Shown here one piece after another: positions 1 to 7,107 of a stretch of DNA of 14,507 nucleotides. The notes beneath the pieces were generated by a model, which was not told where the DNA came from, did no database searches, and saw only the letters and a program-made list of their open reading frames with translations. The stretch is from an uncultured Eubacteriales bacterium (GTDB taxonomy: Bacteria; Bacillota; Clostridia; Oscillospirales; QAKW01): the NCBI GenBank assembly GCA_902492505.1, contig CABULU010000044.1:1-14507 (forward strand), written 5' to 3'. Made by a program: the position numbers and the translations under genes. The stretch's first letter is position 1. Each line of letters begins with the position of its first letter.

Positions 1-579
1 CTTGCCAAGGCAACACCCGAAAACAAGCTGAAAATGATAAGAGAATTTCAGGCTAAGGGACATCTTGTCGCAATGACAGGAGACGGCACAAACGACGCAC
101 CCGCGCTTGCACAGGCTGATGTTGCGGTGGCAATGAACACAGGCACTCAGGCGGCAAAAGAGGCCGGTAATATGGTCGACCTTGATTCCTCGCCTACAAA
201 ACTTATCGATATTGTACGTATCGGCAAACAGCTTTTAATGACGCGCGGCAGTCTCACAACATTTTCAATAGCAAACGACGTGGCAAAATACTTTGCTATA
301 ATTCCCGCAATATTTTCAGGTCTTTACCCCGGACTGTCGGCCCTGAATATTATGAGCCTGCATTCTTCGCAAAGCGCGGTGCTTTCCGCGATTATTTACA
401 ATGCGCTGATTATAATAGCCCTTATTCCGCTCGCCCTGAAAGGCGTAAAATACCGTGAGGTTCCCGCCGAGAATCTTTTAAAGCGTAATTTGCTGATCTA
501 CGGTTTAGGCGGTCTGGCGGCACCGTTTATTTTTATAAAGCTTATTGATATGCTGTTAGTTGTTCTCGGACTGGCATAA
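1..579 (+). CDS. kdpB: Potassium-transporting P-type ATPase subunit B, C-terminal part (5' end outside window)
   Basis: This is the last 192 residues of KdpB, the ATP-hydrolysing subunit of the KdpFABC potassium pump in the cytoplasmic membrane. The reading frame is open from base 1, beginning LAKATPENKLK, so the gene starts off the left edge (full KdpB is roughly 680 residues). The hallmark P-type ATPase hinge motif TGDGTNDAPALAQADVAVAM lies at about residues 26-45 of the fragment, followed by the KdpB-typical stretch around NTGTQAAKEAGNMVDLDS. The end is hydrophobic, with membrane segments around bases 280-345, 385-440 and 500-575. The stop is 13 bases before kdpC, which has a strong ribosome site in the gap, so the two are co-transcribed. 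kdpA is expected further left. The identification is very secure. Confidence 0.97.
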   Translation, partial: LAKATPENKLKMIREFQAKGHLVAMTGDGTNDAPALAQADVAVAMNTGTQAAKEAGNMVDLDSSPTKLIDIVRIGKQLLMTRGSLTTFSIANDVAKYFAIIPAIFSGLYPGLSALNIMSLHSSQSAVLSAIIYNALIIIALIPLALKGVKYREVPAENLLKRNLLIYGLGGLAAPFIFIKLIDMLLVVLGLA

Positions 580-592
580 AGGAGGTAATCAA

Positions 593-1198
593 ATGAAAAC
601 GCTTAGAAACGTACTGCCCAGGGCAGCTGTTATATTTGTAATATTTACCTTGCTCTGCGGAATTGTTTATACCGGAGTCGTTACAGGTATTGCTCAGCTT
701 ATTTTTCCCAAGCAGGCAAACGGGAGTATTATTGAAGTTGACGGTAAAAAATACGGTTGCGAGCTGCTCGGGCAGCAATATACAGATGAGAAACATATGT
801 GGGGACGTATTATGAACCTGGATGTTTCCACATATAAGGATGAAAACGGAAAAACGCTGATGTATGCAGCGCCCTCAAATTTAAGCCCTGCGAGCGAGGA
901 ATACAAAAAGCTTGTAGCAGAGCGTGTGGAAATGCTCCGCGCAGCCAATCCTGACATGGACGAAGCCGCCGTACCCGTCGACCTTGTAACCTGCTCCGGC
1001 AGCGGGCTTGACCCGCATATTTCCCCTGCCGCCGCGGAATATCAGGTTGCAAGAATTGCAAAAACAAACAGTATGACAGAAGATAAAGTCAGAGAAATAA
1101 TACAAAAATGTACAAGCGGCAAATTTTTAGGAATTTTCGGAGAAGAAACGGTAAACGTTTTGAAAGTAAATCTTATGCTGGACGGCATACTGAGATAA
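593..1198 (+). CDS. kdpC: Potassium-transporting ATPase subunit C
   Basis: KdpC is the single-span accessory subunit that stabilises the KdpFABC pump and is thought to support ATP binding by KdpB. The ATG at 593 is preceded by AAAGGAGG at the proper distance, so I prefer it to an upstream in-frame start at 560 that would overlap kdpB. The protein is 201 residues. A single membrane helix lies at about residues 8-35 (AAVIFVIFTLLCGIVYTGVV), with the remainder extracytoplasmic. The KdpC signature SGSGLDPHISPAAAEYQ is at about residues 135-155, and the family's C-terminal part (GEETVNVLKVNLMLDG) is intact. The segment usually written GRPSA in textbook KdpC reads GRIMNLD here, which I take to be a lineage variant. 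An intrinsic terminator follows directly, so kdpC is the last structural gene of the pump operon. Confidence 0.96.
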   Translation: MKTLRNVLPRAAVIFVIFTLLCGIVYTGVVTGIAQLIFPKQANGSIIEVDGKKYGCELLGQQYTDEKHMWGRIMNLDVSTYKDENGKTLMYAAPSNLSPASEEYKKLVAERVEMLRAANPDMDEAAVPVDLVTCSGSGLDPHISPAAAEYQVARIAKTNSMTEDKVREIIQKCTSGKFLGIFGEETVNVLKVNLMLDGILR

Positions 1199-1202
1199 AA
1201 AC

Positions 1203-1241
1203 TCGGGCGGAGAAAGCTTTGGCTTCCCGCCTGAATTTTTA
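1203..1241 (+). terminator. Intrinsic terminator after kdpC
   Basis: The arm CGGGCGG (1204-1210) pairs with CCGCCTG (1227-1233) with one G-T pair. The stem extends through GAAAGC/GCTTC with one bulged A to a TTTG loop, and is followed by AATTTTTAATTATTT. It starts five bases after the kdpC stop and should end the kdpABC transcript before kdpDE. Confidence 0.85.
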
Positions 1242-1260
1242 ATTATTTATCAATATCAAA

Positions 1261-1289
1261 TTGAACAGATTACTTAATAGTGATATAAT
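1261..1289 (+). promoter_or_regulatory. Probable sigma-A promoter of kdpDE
   Basis: A -35-like TTGAAC (1261-1266) and a perfect -10 TATAAT (1284-1289) are separated by exactly 17 bases. The site is just after the kdpC terminator and about 90 bases before the kdpD start, so kdpDE probably has its own promoter. The leader also contains a small dyad, ACGAA-N5-TTCGT (1327-1341). Confidence 0.7.
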
Positions 1290-1377
1290 CTTTATACAGT
1301 CTTAATATCCATATAAAAATGCTTGTACGAAATTTATTCGTCTCTATCTATAATGTTGACATACAGGAGGTGATCGC

Positions 1378-4080
1378 ATGGACGACGGCAGACAAAATCC
1401 GGACAGGTTATTGGAGGTCATTCGCAACGAGGAAAAAAACAATACAAGAGGACATCTGAAAATCTTTTTCGGATATGCGGCGGGGGTCGGCAAAACCTAT
1501 GCAATGCTGAAAGCAGCCCAGGCGGCAAAAAGGCACGGTACAGACGTTGTTGCCGGATATATAGAACCGCATGCGCGCACGCAGACCGCGGCATTGGTTC
1601 ACGGTCTTGAAGTGCTTCCCACTCTCGACATAGAATATAACGGTATTAAATTGCACGAATTTGATATAGATGCAGCTCTTAATCGAAAACCCCGGCTGCT
1701 GCTTGTGGACGAGCTTGCCCATACAAACGCCAAAGGCTGCCGCCATGAAAAGCGTTATCAGGATATCGAGGAGCTTTTAAACGCCGGAATTGACGTTTAC
1801 ACCACAGTCAACGTACAGCATATAGAAAGTCTTAATGATACGGTAGCCTCCATAACGGAAATCCCGGTACGCGAAAGAATACCCGATTACATCTTCGACA
1901 ACGCAAGTCAGGTCGAGCTAATTGATATTGAACCGCAGGAGCTTATCGACCGTCTGAATGCCGGAAACGTTTACAAAGAGATACAGGCAAAGCGCGCACT
2001 AAAAAACTTTTTTACAATTCAAAATCTGACAGCTCTTCGGGAAATCGCATTACGCCGGTGCGCAGACCGCATGAATATGCTCACCGAAAGCTCGCGAATT
2101 AAGAGTCACGGCGCGTATCATACCGACGAACATATTTTAGTCTGTCTCTCCTCCTCGCCGTCAAATGAAAAAATAATTCGTACCGCCGCCCGAATGGCAA
2201 GCGCCTTTAAATGTAAATTCACGGCGCTTTTTGTAGAAACACCCGAATTTCAGTTAATGGAAGAGGAAGACGTAAAGCGCCTGAGAGCAAACATGCATCT
2301 TGCCCGGCAGCTCGGCGCCAAAATTGAAACGGTTTACGGCGACGATGTTTCATTTCAGATTGCGGAGTTTGCACGACTGTCCGGAGTTTCAAAAATTGTT
2401 ATAGGCAGAAATTCAGCGTCAAAACAGCACTTGTTCAGCAAGCCCACACTGACCGAAAAGCTTATAGCCATTGCGCCTAATCTGGACATTCATATAATAC
2501 CGGACGCCGTGTCAAACGCCGCCGCTTACCGGCTGAGAAAAGCAAAAAGGAAAAGCAACATTATTTTTTCCGCTTCAGACATCTTAAAATGTATTTTTGT
2601 TCTGATTATATCAAGCTTATTAGGCACTGTATTCCTCAATTTAGGATTTGCGGAGGCAAATATCATAACGGTTTATGTCCTCGGCGTGCTCATCACCTCG
2701 GTTATTACAGAGCATAAAATATACAGTCTTATTTCTTCTATTGTAAGCGTTTTAGTGTTCAATTTTCTGTTTACAGAACCGCGGTTTACATTACGGTTCT
2801 ACGACCAGGGATATCCCGTTACATTTTTAATAATGTTTTTGGTGGCTTTTTTAACGGGCTCCCTTGCCATAAGGCTGAAAAATCACGCAAAGCTGTCGGC
2901 ACAGTCAGCATACCGCACCAAAGTACTGTTTGATACTAACCAGCTTCTCCAGCAGTCAAAGGACAGCGAAGAAATAATATCGGTAACGTCCAATCAGTTA
3001 ATTAAACTGTTAGGAAAGGACATCATATTTTACCTGGCAAAAAACGAGAAGTTGGATAAGCCGTACTGCTTTTGTGCATCGGGTGGTACTTTGGGGGAAG
3101 AATATACTTCCGACAATGAACGAGCCGTCGCCCAATGGGTGCTGATAAACAACAAACACGCCGGTGCAACAACAGCAACGCTTTCCAATGCAAAGTGTTT
3201 ATATCTTGCAGTCCGGGTAAACAACAATGTATACGGCGTCGTAGGCATCGTAATAAACCAGCAGCCGATTGACTCTTTTGAAAACAGCATACTTTTGTCC
3301 ATTCTCGGTGAATGTGCGCTGGCTCTGGAAAACTACAAAAACGCCCGTGAAAAAGAAGAAGCGGCTGTTCTTGCAAAGAACGAGCAGCTGCGCGCAAACT
3401 TACTCAGAGCAATTTCACATGACCTTCGCACACCGCTGACATCAATTTCGGGAAATGCGAGCAATCTTATCTCCAACGGCTCATCCTTTGACGAAGATAC
3501 AAAAATGCAGCTATACACAGATATATATGACGATTCAATGTGGCTTATAAATCTTGTGGAAAACCTGCTCGCGGTAACACGTATAGAAGAGGGCAGACTT
3601 AATCTTAGGATGTCGGAAGACCTTGTAGACGACGCTGTCGCGGAGGCGCTGCATCATATAAACCGAAAAAGCACAGAGCACCTAATCACGGTGGAAAGCG
3701 AGGACGAATTCCTGCTGGCCAAAATGGACGCTAAACTCATCGTTCAGGTTATAATAAACATAGTAGACAATGCCATCAAGTATACACCCAAGGGCTCACA
3801 TATTGTAATCAGAGCCAAAAAGTGCGGCGACGAAGCTGTTGTATCCGTTGCCGACGACGGTTACGGCATTCCCGACGAAATAAAGCCAAGGGTATTCGAT
3901 ATGTTTTACAGCGGTGCGAATACAATTGCAGACAGCAGACGCAGCCTCGGTCTGGGTCTGTCGCTGTGCAAATCAATTATTAACGCCCATGAAGGAAAAA
4001 TCACCGTAACCGACAATATACCGCACGGAACAATATTTACTTTCACATTACCAATCGGGGAGGTACAAGTTCATGAATAA
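1378..4080 (+). CDS. kdpD: KdpD: osmosensitive potassium-channel sensor histidine kinase
   Basis: KdpD is the membrane sensor kinase that controls kdp expression through KdpE. At 900 residues it is full length. The ATG at 1378 has an ideal AGGAGGTGAT site seven bases upstream. The N-terminal KdpD domain (about 1-235) has Walker A GYAAGVGKT (32-40) and the Walker B-like VDELAHTN (about 110-117). A UspA-like cytoplasmic domain follows (about 250-375, beginning EHILVCLSS). Four membrane helices of the DUF4118 type occupy about 401-498, then a GAF-like region to about 660. The kinase core has the phospho-acceptor H-box AISHDLRTPL (His at about 681), N-box NIVDNAIKYTP (Asn about 798), DDGYGIPDE, and GLGLSLCKS. 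All catalytic motifs look intact, so it should be an active kinase/phosphatase. Its end overlaps kdpE by 8 bases, suggesting translational coupling. Confidence 0.97.
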   Translation: MDDGRQNPDRLLEVIRNEEKNNTRGHLKIFFGYAAGVGKTYAMLKAAQAAKRHGTDVVAGYIEPHARTQTAALVHGLEVLPTLDIEYNGIKLHEFDIDAALNRKPRLLLVDELAHTNAKGCRHEKRYQDIEELLNAGIDVYTTVNVQHIESLNDTVASITEIPVRERIPDYIFDNASQVELIDIEPQELIDRLNAGNVYKEIQAKRALKNFFTIQNLTALREIALRRCADRMNMLTESSRIKSHGAYHTDEHILVCLSSSPSNEKIIRTAARMASAFKCKFTALFVETPEFQLMEEEDVKRLRANMHLARQLGAKIETVYGDDVSFQIAEFARLSGVSKIVIGRNSASKQHLFSKPTLTEKLIAIAPNLDIHIIPDAVSNAAAYRLRKAKRKSNIIFSASDILKCIFVLIISSLLGTVFLNLGFAEANIITVYVLGVLITSVITEHKIYSLISSIVSVLVFNFLFTEPRFTLRFYDQGYPVTFLIMFLVAFLTGSLAIRLKNHAKLSAQSAYRTKVLFDTNQLLQQSKDSEEIISVTSNQLIKLLGKDIIFYLAKNEKLDKPYCFCASGGTLGEEYTSDNERAVAQWVLINNKHAGATTATLSNAKCLYLAVRVNNNVYGVVGIVINQQPIDSFENSILLSILGECALALENYKNAREKEEAAVLAKNEQLRANLLRAISHDLRTPLTSISGNASNLISNGSSFDEDTKMQLYTDIYDDSMWLINLVENLLAVTRIEEGRLNLRMSEDLVDDAVAEALHHINRKSTEHLITVESEDEFLLAKMDAKLIVQVIINIVDNAIKYTPKGSHIVIRAKKCGDEAVVSVADDGYGIPDEIKPRVFDMFYSGANTIADSRRSLGLGLSLCKSIINAHEGKITVTDNIPHGTIFTFTLPIGEVQVHE

Positions 4081-4774
4081 ACTGCTTATACTGGTCGTAG
4101 AGGACGACGCTTCTGTAAGAAACCTGATTACAACAACCTTACGCGCACATGATTATAAATATCTAACTGCACAAAACGGCTCTTCGGCTATTCTTGAAGC
4201 ATCCTCTCATAATCCGGACATAATTCTGCTTGATTTGGGTTTGCCGGATATGGACGGCGTTGAAATAATAAAGAAAATCCGCACCTGGTCAACCGTACCT
4301 ATTATCGTTATCAGCGCACGAAGTGAAGATACCGATAAAATCGATGCTCTCGACGCAGGAGCGGACGACTATCTTACAAAGCCTTTTTCTGTTGAAGAAT
4401 TGCTTGCAAGACTGCGTGTGACCCAGAGACGGCTTGCAATTACTAACAGTGAATCAACGTCAAAATCCTCTGTCTTTACAAACGGACAGCTTAGTATTGA
4501 CTATGCCGCCGGATGCGCATGCCTTAACGGAGAAGAACTGCATCTCACGCCTATTGAGTACAAGCTGCTTTGCCTGCTGGCACAGAATATAGGCAAAGTT
4601 TTAACCCACACATTTATCACTCAAAAAATTTGGGGAAGCAGCTGGGACAACGACATTGCATCCCTGCGTGTTTTTATGGCTACTCTCAGAAAAAAGCTTG
4701 AAAATACGTCCGGTTCTCACCAGTATATTCAGACACATATCGGTGTAGGGTACAGAATGCTGAAAGTGGAATAA
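4073..4774 (+). CDS. kdpE: KdpE: OmpR-family response regulator
   Basis: KdpE is the DNA-binding partner of KdpD and activates the kdp pump operon when phosphorylated. The 233-residue protein has a receiver domain (about 1-120) with acidic pocket EDD (10-12), phospho-acceptor Asp54 in LLDLGLPDMDG and the conserved Lys103 in DDYLTKPF. A winged-helix DNA-binding domain (about 135-230) follows, with the OmpR/PhoB features LTPIEYKLLCLLAQN and LRVFMATLRKKLE. The ATG overlaps the 3' end of kdpD, and a GGGGAGG ribosome site lies inside the kdpD end. A strong terminator follows about 50 bases after the stop, closing the kdpDE transcript. Its target sites upstream of kdpA/F are outside the window. Confidence 0.97.
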   Translation: MNKLLILVVEDDASVRNLITTTLRAHDYKYLTAQNGSSAILEASSHNPDIILLDLGLPDMDGVEIIKKIRTWSTVPIIVISARSEDTDKIDALDAGADDYLTKPFSVEELLARLRVTQRRLAITNSESTSKSSVFTNGQLSIDYAAGCACLNGEELHLTPIEYKLLCLLAQNIGKVLTHTFITQKIWGSSWDNDIASLRVFMATLRKKLENTSGSHQYIQTHIGVGYRMLKVE

Positions 4775-4822
4775 GCATACGCGGCATGCAATGAATGGCA
4801 CTGCATAAACCGATGATTTAAA

Positions 4823-4858
4823 TATAAAGCCGGGTGGTAATAACCACCCGGCTTTATA
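4823..4858. terminator. Bidirectional intrinsic terminator between kdpE and the IbrAB-like cassette
   Basis: A perfect inverted repeat has 15-bp arms: TATAAAGCCGGGTGG (4823-4837), loop TAATAA (4838-4843) and CCACCCGGCTTTATA (4844-4858). The GC-rich core is flanked by A/T tracts on both sides, so it can end transcription of kdpDE on the + strand and of the convergent ParB-like gene on the - strand. That gene's stop codon is only 7 bases away. Confidence 0.93.
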
Positions 4859-4865
4859 CATTCAG

Positions 4866-5471
4866 CTATAAAATCGCCGTTTGAGCAAGCTCCTTTTCCT
4901 CTTCGCTTGCCTCAGCACAGTCTGCCGCCGGCTTTTGTTCATAATACTCATCCTCGACAGGACGCCACGCCTGACCGAACTTTACATCCTTAAAAAGTGC
5001 CGTCAGACCGGTAATTTGTTTCAGCCGCAAAATCTCATCCTTTTCCATCCCCAGATACTTAGAGATCCAGACGTCGGATCTGCCAAGCTCATGCAGCTCT
5101 TTAATGATATTGCTCATCAGGTCTACATCGTGAGAACCGCGCGCCCTGTTATGGCGAATAGTACTTGCCATGCGGTTATCAAGCCGCTTATTAATGACCG
5201 ACACAGGCAGTTTTCCGTTTTCACGCTCATGGATATCAGGATAGTCCAGCATCACTCTGTAACGGTGAAATCCGTCAACAATAATATAGATATCCTTTTC
5301 CTTGGCATAGTAGCACACAATCGGCATCGTATACCCATCCTCCCTGATGCTGTCATAAAGCAGCTTCATTTCGGGCGGTGCAACGGCATTTGGATTATAT
5401 GTATTCGGCACAATCTTTTCAATGGGTACGGAAATCACATTGTATACCGGACTTTTAAAAGCCATAATCAT
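4866..5471 (-). CDS. ParB-like N-terminal-domain protein, IbrB-like
   Basis: About 201 residues. The first half is a ParB/sulfiredoxin-like fold, starting VISVPIEKIVPNTYNPNAV with a LYDSIREDGY-PIV segment and the box VDGFHRYR (about 65-72), the counterpart of the ParB GERR box. A second conserved box, HNRARGSH, is at about 107-114. Then comes a helix-turn-helix-like stretch around DVWISKYLGMEKDEILRLKQ. This order and its position directly downstream of an IbrA-like gene identify it as IbrB-like. In E. coli the IbrA/IbrB pair was reported as an activator of immunoglobulin-binding protein genes; the biochemical activity is not settled. The start is uncertain: GTG 5477, ATG 5471 and ATG 5465 are in frame, and AAGGTAGGTGAG best serves 5471. 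It overlaps the preceding gene by 17 bases. No role in chromosome segregation is implied, as there is no ParA and no C-terminal dimer domain. Confidence 0.85.
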   Translation of the reverse strand: MIMAFKSPVYNVISVPIEKIVPNTYNPNAVAPPEMKLLYDSIREDGYTMPIVCYYAKEKDIYIIVDGFHRYRVMLDYPDIHERENGKLPVSVINKRLDNRMASTIRHNRARGSHDVDLMSNIIKELHELGRSDVWISKYLGMEKDEILRLKQITGLTALFKDVKFGQAWRPVEDEYYEQKPAADCAEASEEEKELAQTAIL

Positions 5472-6792
5472 TCTCACCTACCTTACTGTATTTACGTTTA
5501 AGTATATCCACTTTCCTTTGCTGTTCCCTGGTCAGACTGAAACCCATAAAACGGCAGGTATGATCGTTTTTCAGAATACAGTAGCACATTCTTTTCCAGC
5601 TCGGAATATCTTTGGTTGTTTTGATATCATCCGTATGATCCGGTATCTTGCCTATGAAAATAACGCGGGAGTTTTTCATGACCGTATAGTTTGACACGCC
5701 GTTTCTGCGCACGTTATAGCCGCGGTCGATAAGCTCCTGTATCACACGCTCATCCAAGCCACCGCCGGTCTTGTGCCAAAAATCAATAGAGGTTTTAAAC
5801 TTTTTGATATAGTTGCTGCGAAGTCTTACGGGAAGCGTATCAAGCAAAAACTTTGTATAAGACTCCCATGTATGTCCTTTAGGCAGCGTAAGACTGCGAT
5901 AGCCGAGCGCCTTTGTTTTTCCGTAAATAGAGCCGAAATTCGCGCCTCGTACACGCCCGACAAGCTTTGCCCAAATCTTAGGGTCTATTACACGGTAAAG
6001 ATTTAAACTGTCCTTTGCATAATCGTTAAAGGGAGAGGCAACACGCATCTGGTCGGGCCTGAGTCCCGCCATATAGTAAAGGTCATAAAGTTTATTATAA
6101 TCATAATCAAACAAGTAATTGGCATGCCAAACGTCACTGTTTGACCATTCGCAAATAGGAGACGTCGCCCAGACATCCTTAAACTGCTTACTTATCCAGC
6201 ACTCTCCGTTATACCCGTACTTTTTATTCAGTATACTGCTGTAACGCTGGAGAGATTCGTCGGTACGAATACCCAACAGGCAAACCGTTTTTTTGCTTCC
6301 GTGAGATTTACGGTACCAACGCCCGAACTGTTTTGCAAGGTCCTCCTGATGCATACGATATTTGTAAGTTGTAATCGGATTATTTTGCAGATTGATGACA
6401 TAGTCGTGCTGAGGCATAGGGCGACACCACGCCTTTTCCATGATGTCGTCCCACGGATACCAGTACATCTGGTAACTGCTCAGCGCCGTTCTGACTGCCA
6501 TCGGCAGGCAGACCCAATAAGGCTCCGTCTCATCCTTTATACGATTAAAGGTTCTCTCCACATATTCTGTTGTAACAGTGTACTGCGCCTCAAAATCCTG
6601 ATGGAAAACACCGATTTTCTTATCAGGATAATATTTTTTCTGAAAATCCAACGTCAAATTCAAAAGCAGCCCGCTGTCTTTACCTCCGGAAAACGAGACA
6701 AAAATATTGTCAAACTCCTCAAATATATACTTCAGTCTGTCCTGAAGGGCATCATACACATTCTGCCCTGTATATTCCCGTGTCATGTACAT
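5455..6792 (-). CDS. PAPS-reductase-like PP-loop protein with DUF3440-type C-terminus, IbrA-like
   Basis: A 445-residue protein of the phosphoadenosine-phosphosulfate-reductase-like superfamily. The PP-loop SGGKDS (35-40), which in the family binds ATP or adenylylated substrates, follows a beta strand NIFVSF. The core contains WISKQFKDVWATSPICEWSN, as in other members. The C-terminal third carries features of the DUF3440 region: FGSIYGKTKALGY, LPVRLRSNYIKKF and PSWKRMCYCILKNDHTCRF. The C-terminal ECGLHG-type catalytic motif of true assimilatory PAPS reductases is not visible, so sulfate assimilation is unlikely. The ATG at 6792 is chosen because GGAGGG sits 10 bases before it; in-frame ATGs at 6819 and 6810 lack such a site, and 6786 is possible. 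It is first in a two-gene operon and its stop lies inside the ParB-like gene. Nucleic-acid sulfur chemistry, by analogy with DndC, is possible but unproven. Confidence 0.88.
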   Translation of the reverse strand: MYMTREYTGQNVYDALQDRLKYIFEEFDNIFVSFSGGKDSGLLLNLTLDFQKKYYPDKKIGVFHQDFEAQYTVTTEYVERTFNRIKDETEPYWVCLPMAVRTALSSYQMYWYPWDDIMEKAWCRPMPQHDYVINLQNNPITTYKYRMHQEDLAKQFGRWYRKSHGSKKTVCLLGIRTDESLQRYSSILNKKYGYNGECWISKQFKDVWATSPICEWSNSDVWHANYLFDYDYNKLYDLYYMAGLRPDQMRVASPFNDYAKDSLNLYRVIDPKIWAKLVGRVRGANFGSIYGKTKALGYRSLTLPKGHTWESYTKFLLDTLPVRLRSNYIKKFKTSIDFWHKTGGGLDERVIQELIDRGYNVRRNGVSNYTVMKNSRVIFIGKIPDHTDDIKTTKDIPSWKRMCYCILKNDHTCRFMGFSLTREQQRKVDILKRKYSKVGENDYGF

Positions 6793-6822
6793 ATTTAATC
6801 TTCCCTCCATGGGGTACATTTA

Positions 6823-6854
6823 CAAAACGGCAATTTAATTTCCTGCCGATTTTG
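6823..6854 (-). promoter_or_regulatory. Hairpin in the leader of the IbrA-like gene
   Basis: On the - strand CAAAATCGGCA (6854-6844) pairs with TGCCGTTTTG (6832-6823), a 10-bp stem with one bulged T and an 11-base loop. It lies about 30 bases upstream of the chosen start and downstream of the predicted promoter. It could be a leader regulatory hairpin or a weak attenuator, since the right arm ends in TTTTG. The pairing is visible; the function is inferred. Confidence 0.5.
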
Positions 6855-6928
6855 ATTAAGAGCATCTAAGACAATATAGCTGTAAGATAAATAAATAATC
6901 AAAATTCTTATTTTTTTACGTTTTCATA

Positions 6929-6957
6929 ATTATAAACAATACGTCGTATTTTGTCGA
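6929..6957 (-). promoter_or_regulatory. Probable promoter of the IbrAB-like operon with internal dyad
   Basis: Read on the - strand, the -35 is TCGACA (6957-6952), one mismatch from consensus, and the -10 is a perfect TATAAT (6934-6929), with a 17-base spacer. The spacer contains a perfect 13-bp dyad AATACG-A-CGTATT (6938-6950), well placed for a repressor or other regulator. The predicted leader to the start at 6792 is about 130 bases. The 315-base gap between the two - strand operons (6793-7107) holds this promoter, the leader hairpin, the upstream operon's terminator and otherwise AT-rich DNA without a convincing gene. Confidence 0.65.
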
Positions 6958-7049
6958 ATTTTTCATACATTACATTTGTATTTAAAATCCAAAGAAGTCA
7001 ATATCACACAAAAACAGAGGCGTAATATGTCTTTATTTACAATAAAATA

Positions 7050-7083
7050 TAAATAAAACGACCCGTTCGTTAGGACAGGCCGC
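7050..7083 (-). terminator. Probable intrinsic terminator of the nadE operon
   Basis: On the - strand GCGGCCTGT (7083-7075) pairs with ACGGGTCGT (7066-7058), nine pairs including three G-U, with an 8-base loop. It is followed by TTTTATTTATATTTTA. It lies about 25 bases beyond the stop of the acetyltransferase gene. The pairing is much poorer on the + strand, so it is directional. Confidence 0.6.
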
Positions 7084-7107
7084 TTATTTATATAAACTTT
7101 TTTATGA

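Noticed and set aside
1349..1361. A second TATAAT followed by TTGACA just before kdpD
   Set aside because: No good -35 is found at 16-18 bases before the TATAAT (TTGTAC would need about 20), and using the TTGACA as a -35 would place the start inside the kdpD coding region.
4866..5471. Plasmid or chromosome partition gene parB
   Set aside because: Only the ParB-like N-terminal fold and an HTH-like stretch are present; no parA, no parS-like repeats and no dimerisation domain, and the partner is a PP-loop protein.
4881..5501. Long open frames antisense to the - strand genes (also at 6301-6798, 10563-11027, 11665-12036)
   Set aside because: They mirror well-recognised genes on the other strand, lack ribosome sites and have compositions without recognisable domains.
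5455..6792. Assimilatory sulfate reduction gene (cysH)
   Set aside because: Fold-level resemblance only; the C-terminus is of DUF3440 type, a ParB-like gene overlaps it, and no other sulfur assimilation genes are nearby.
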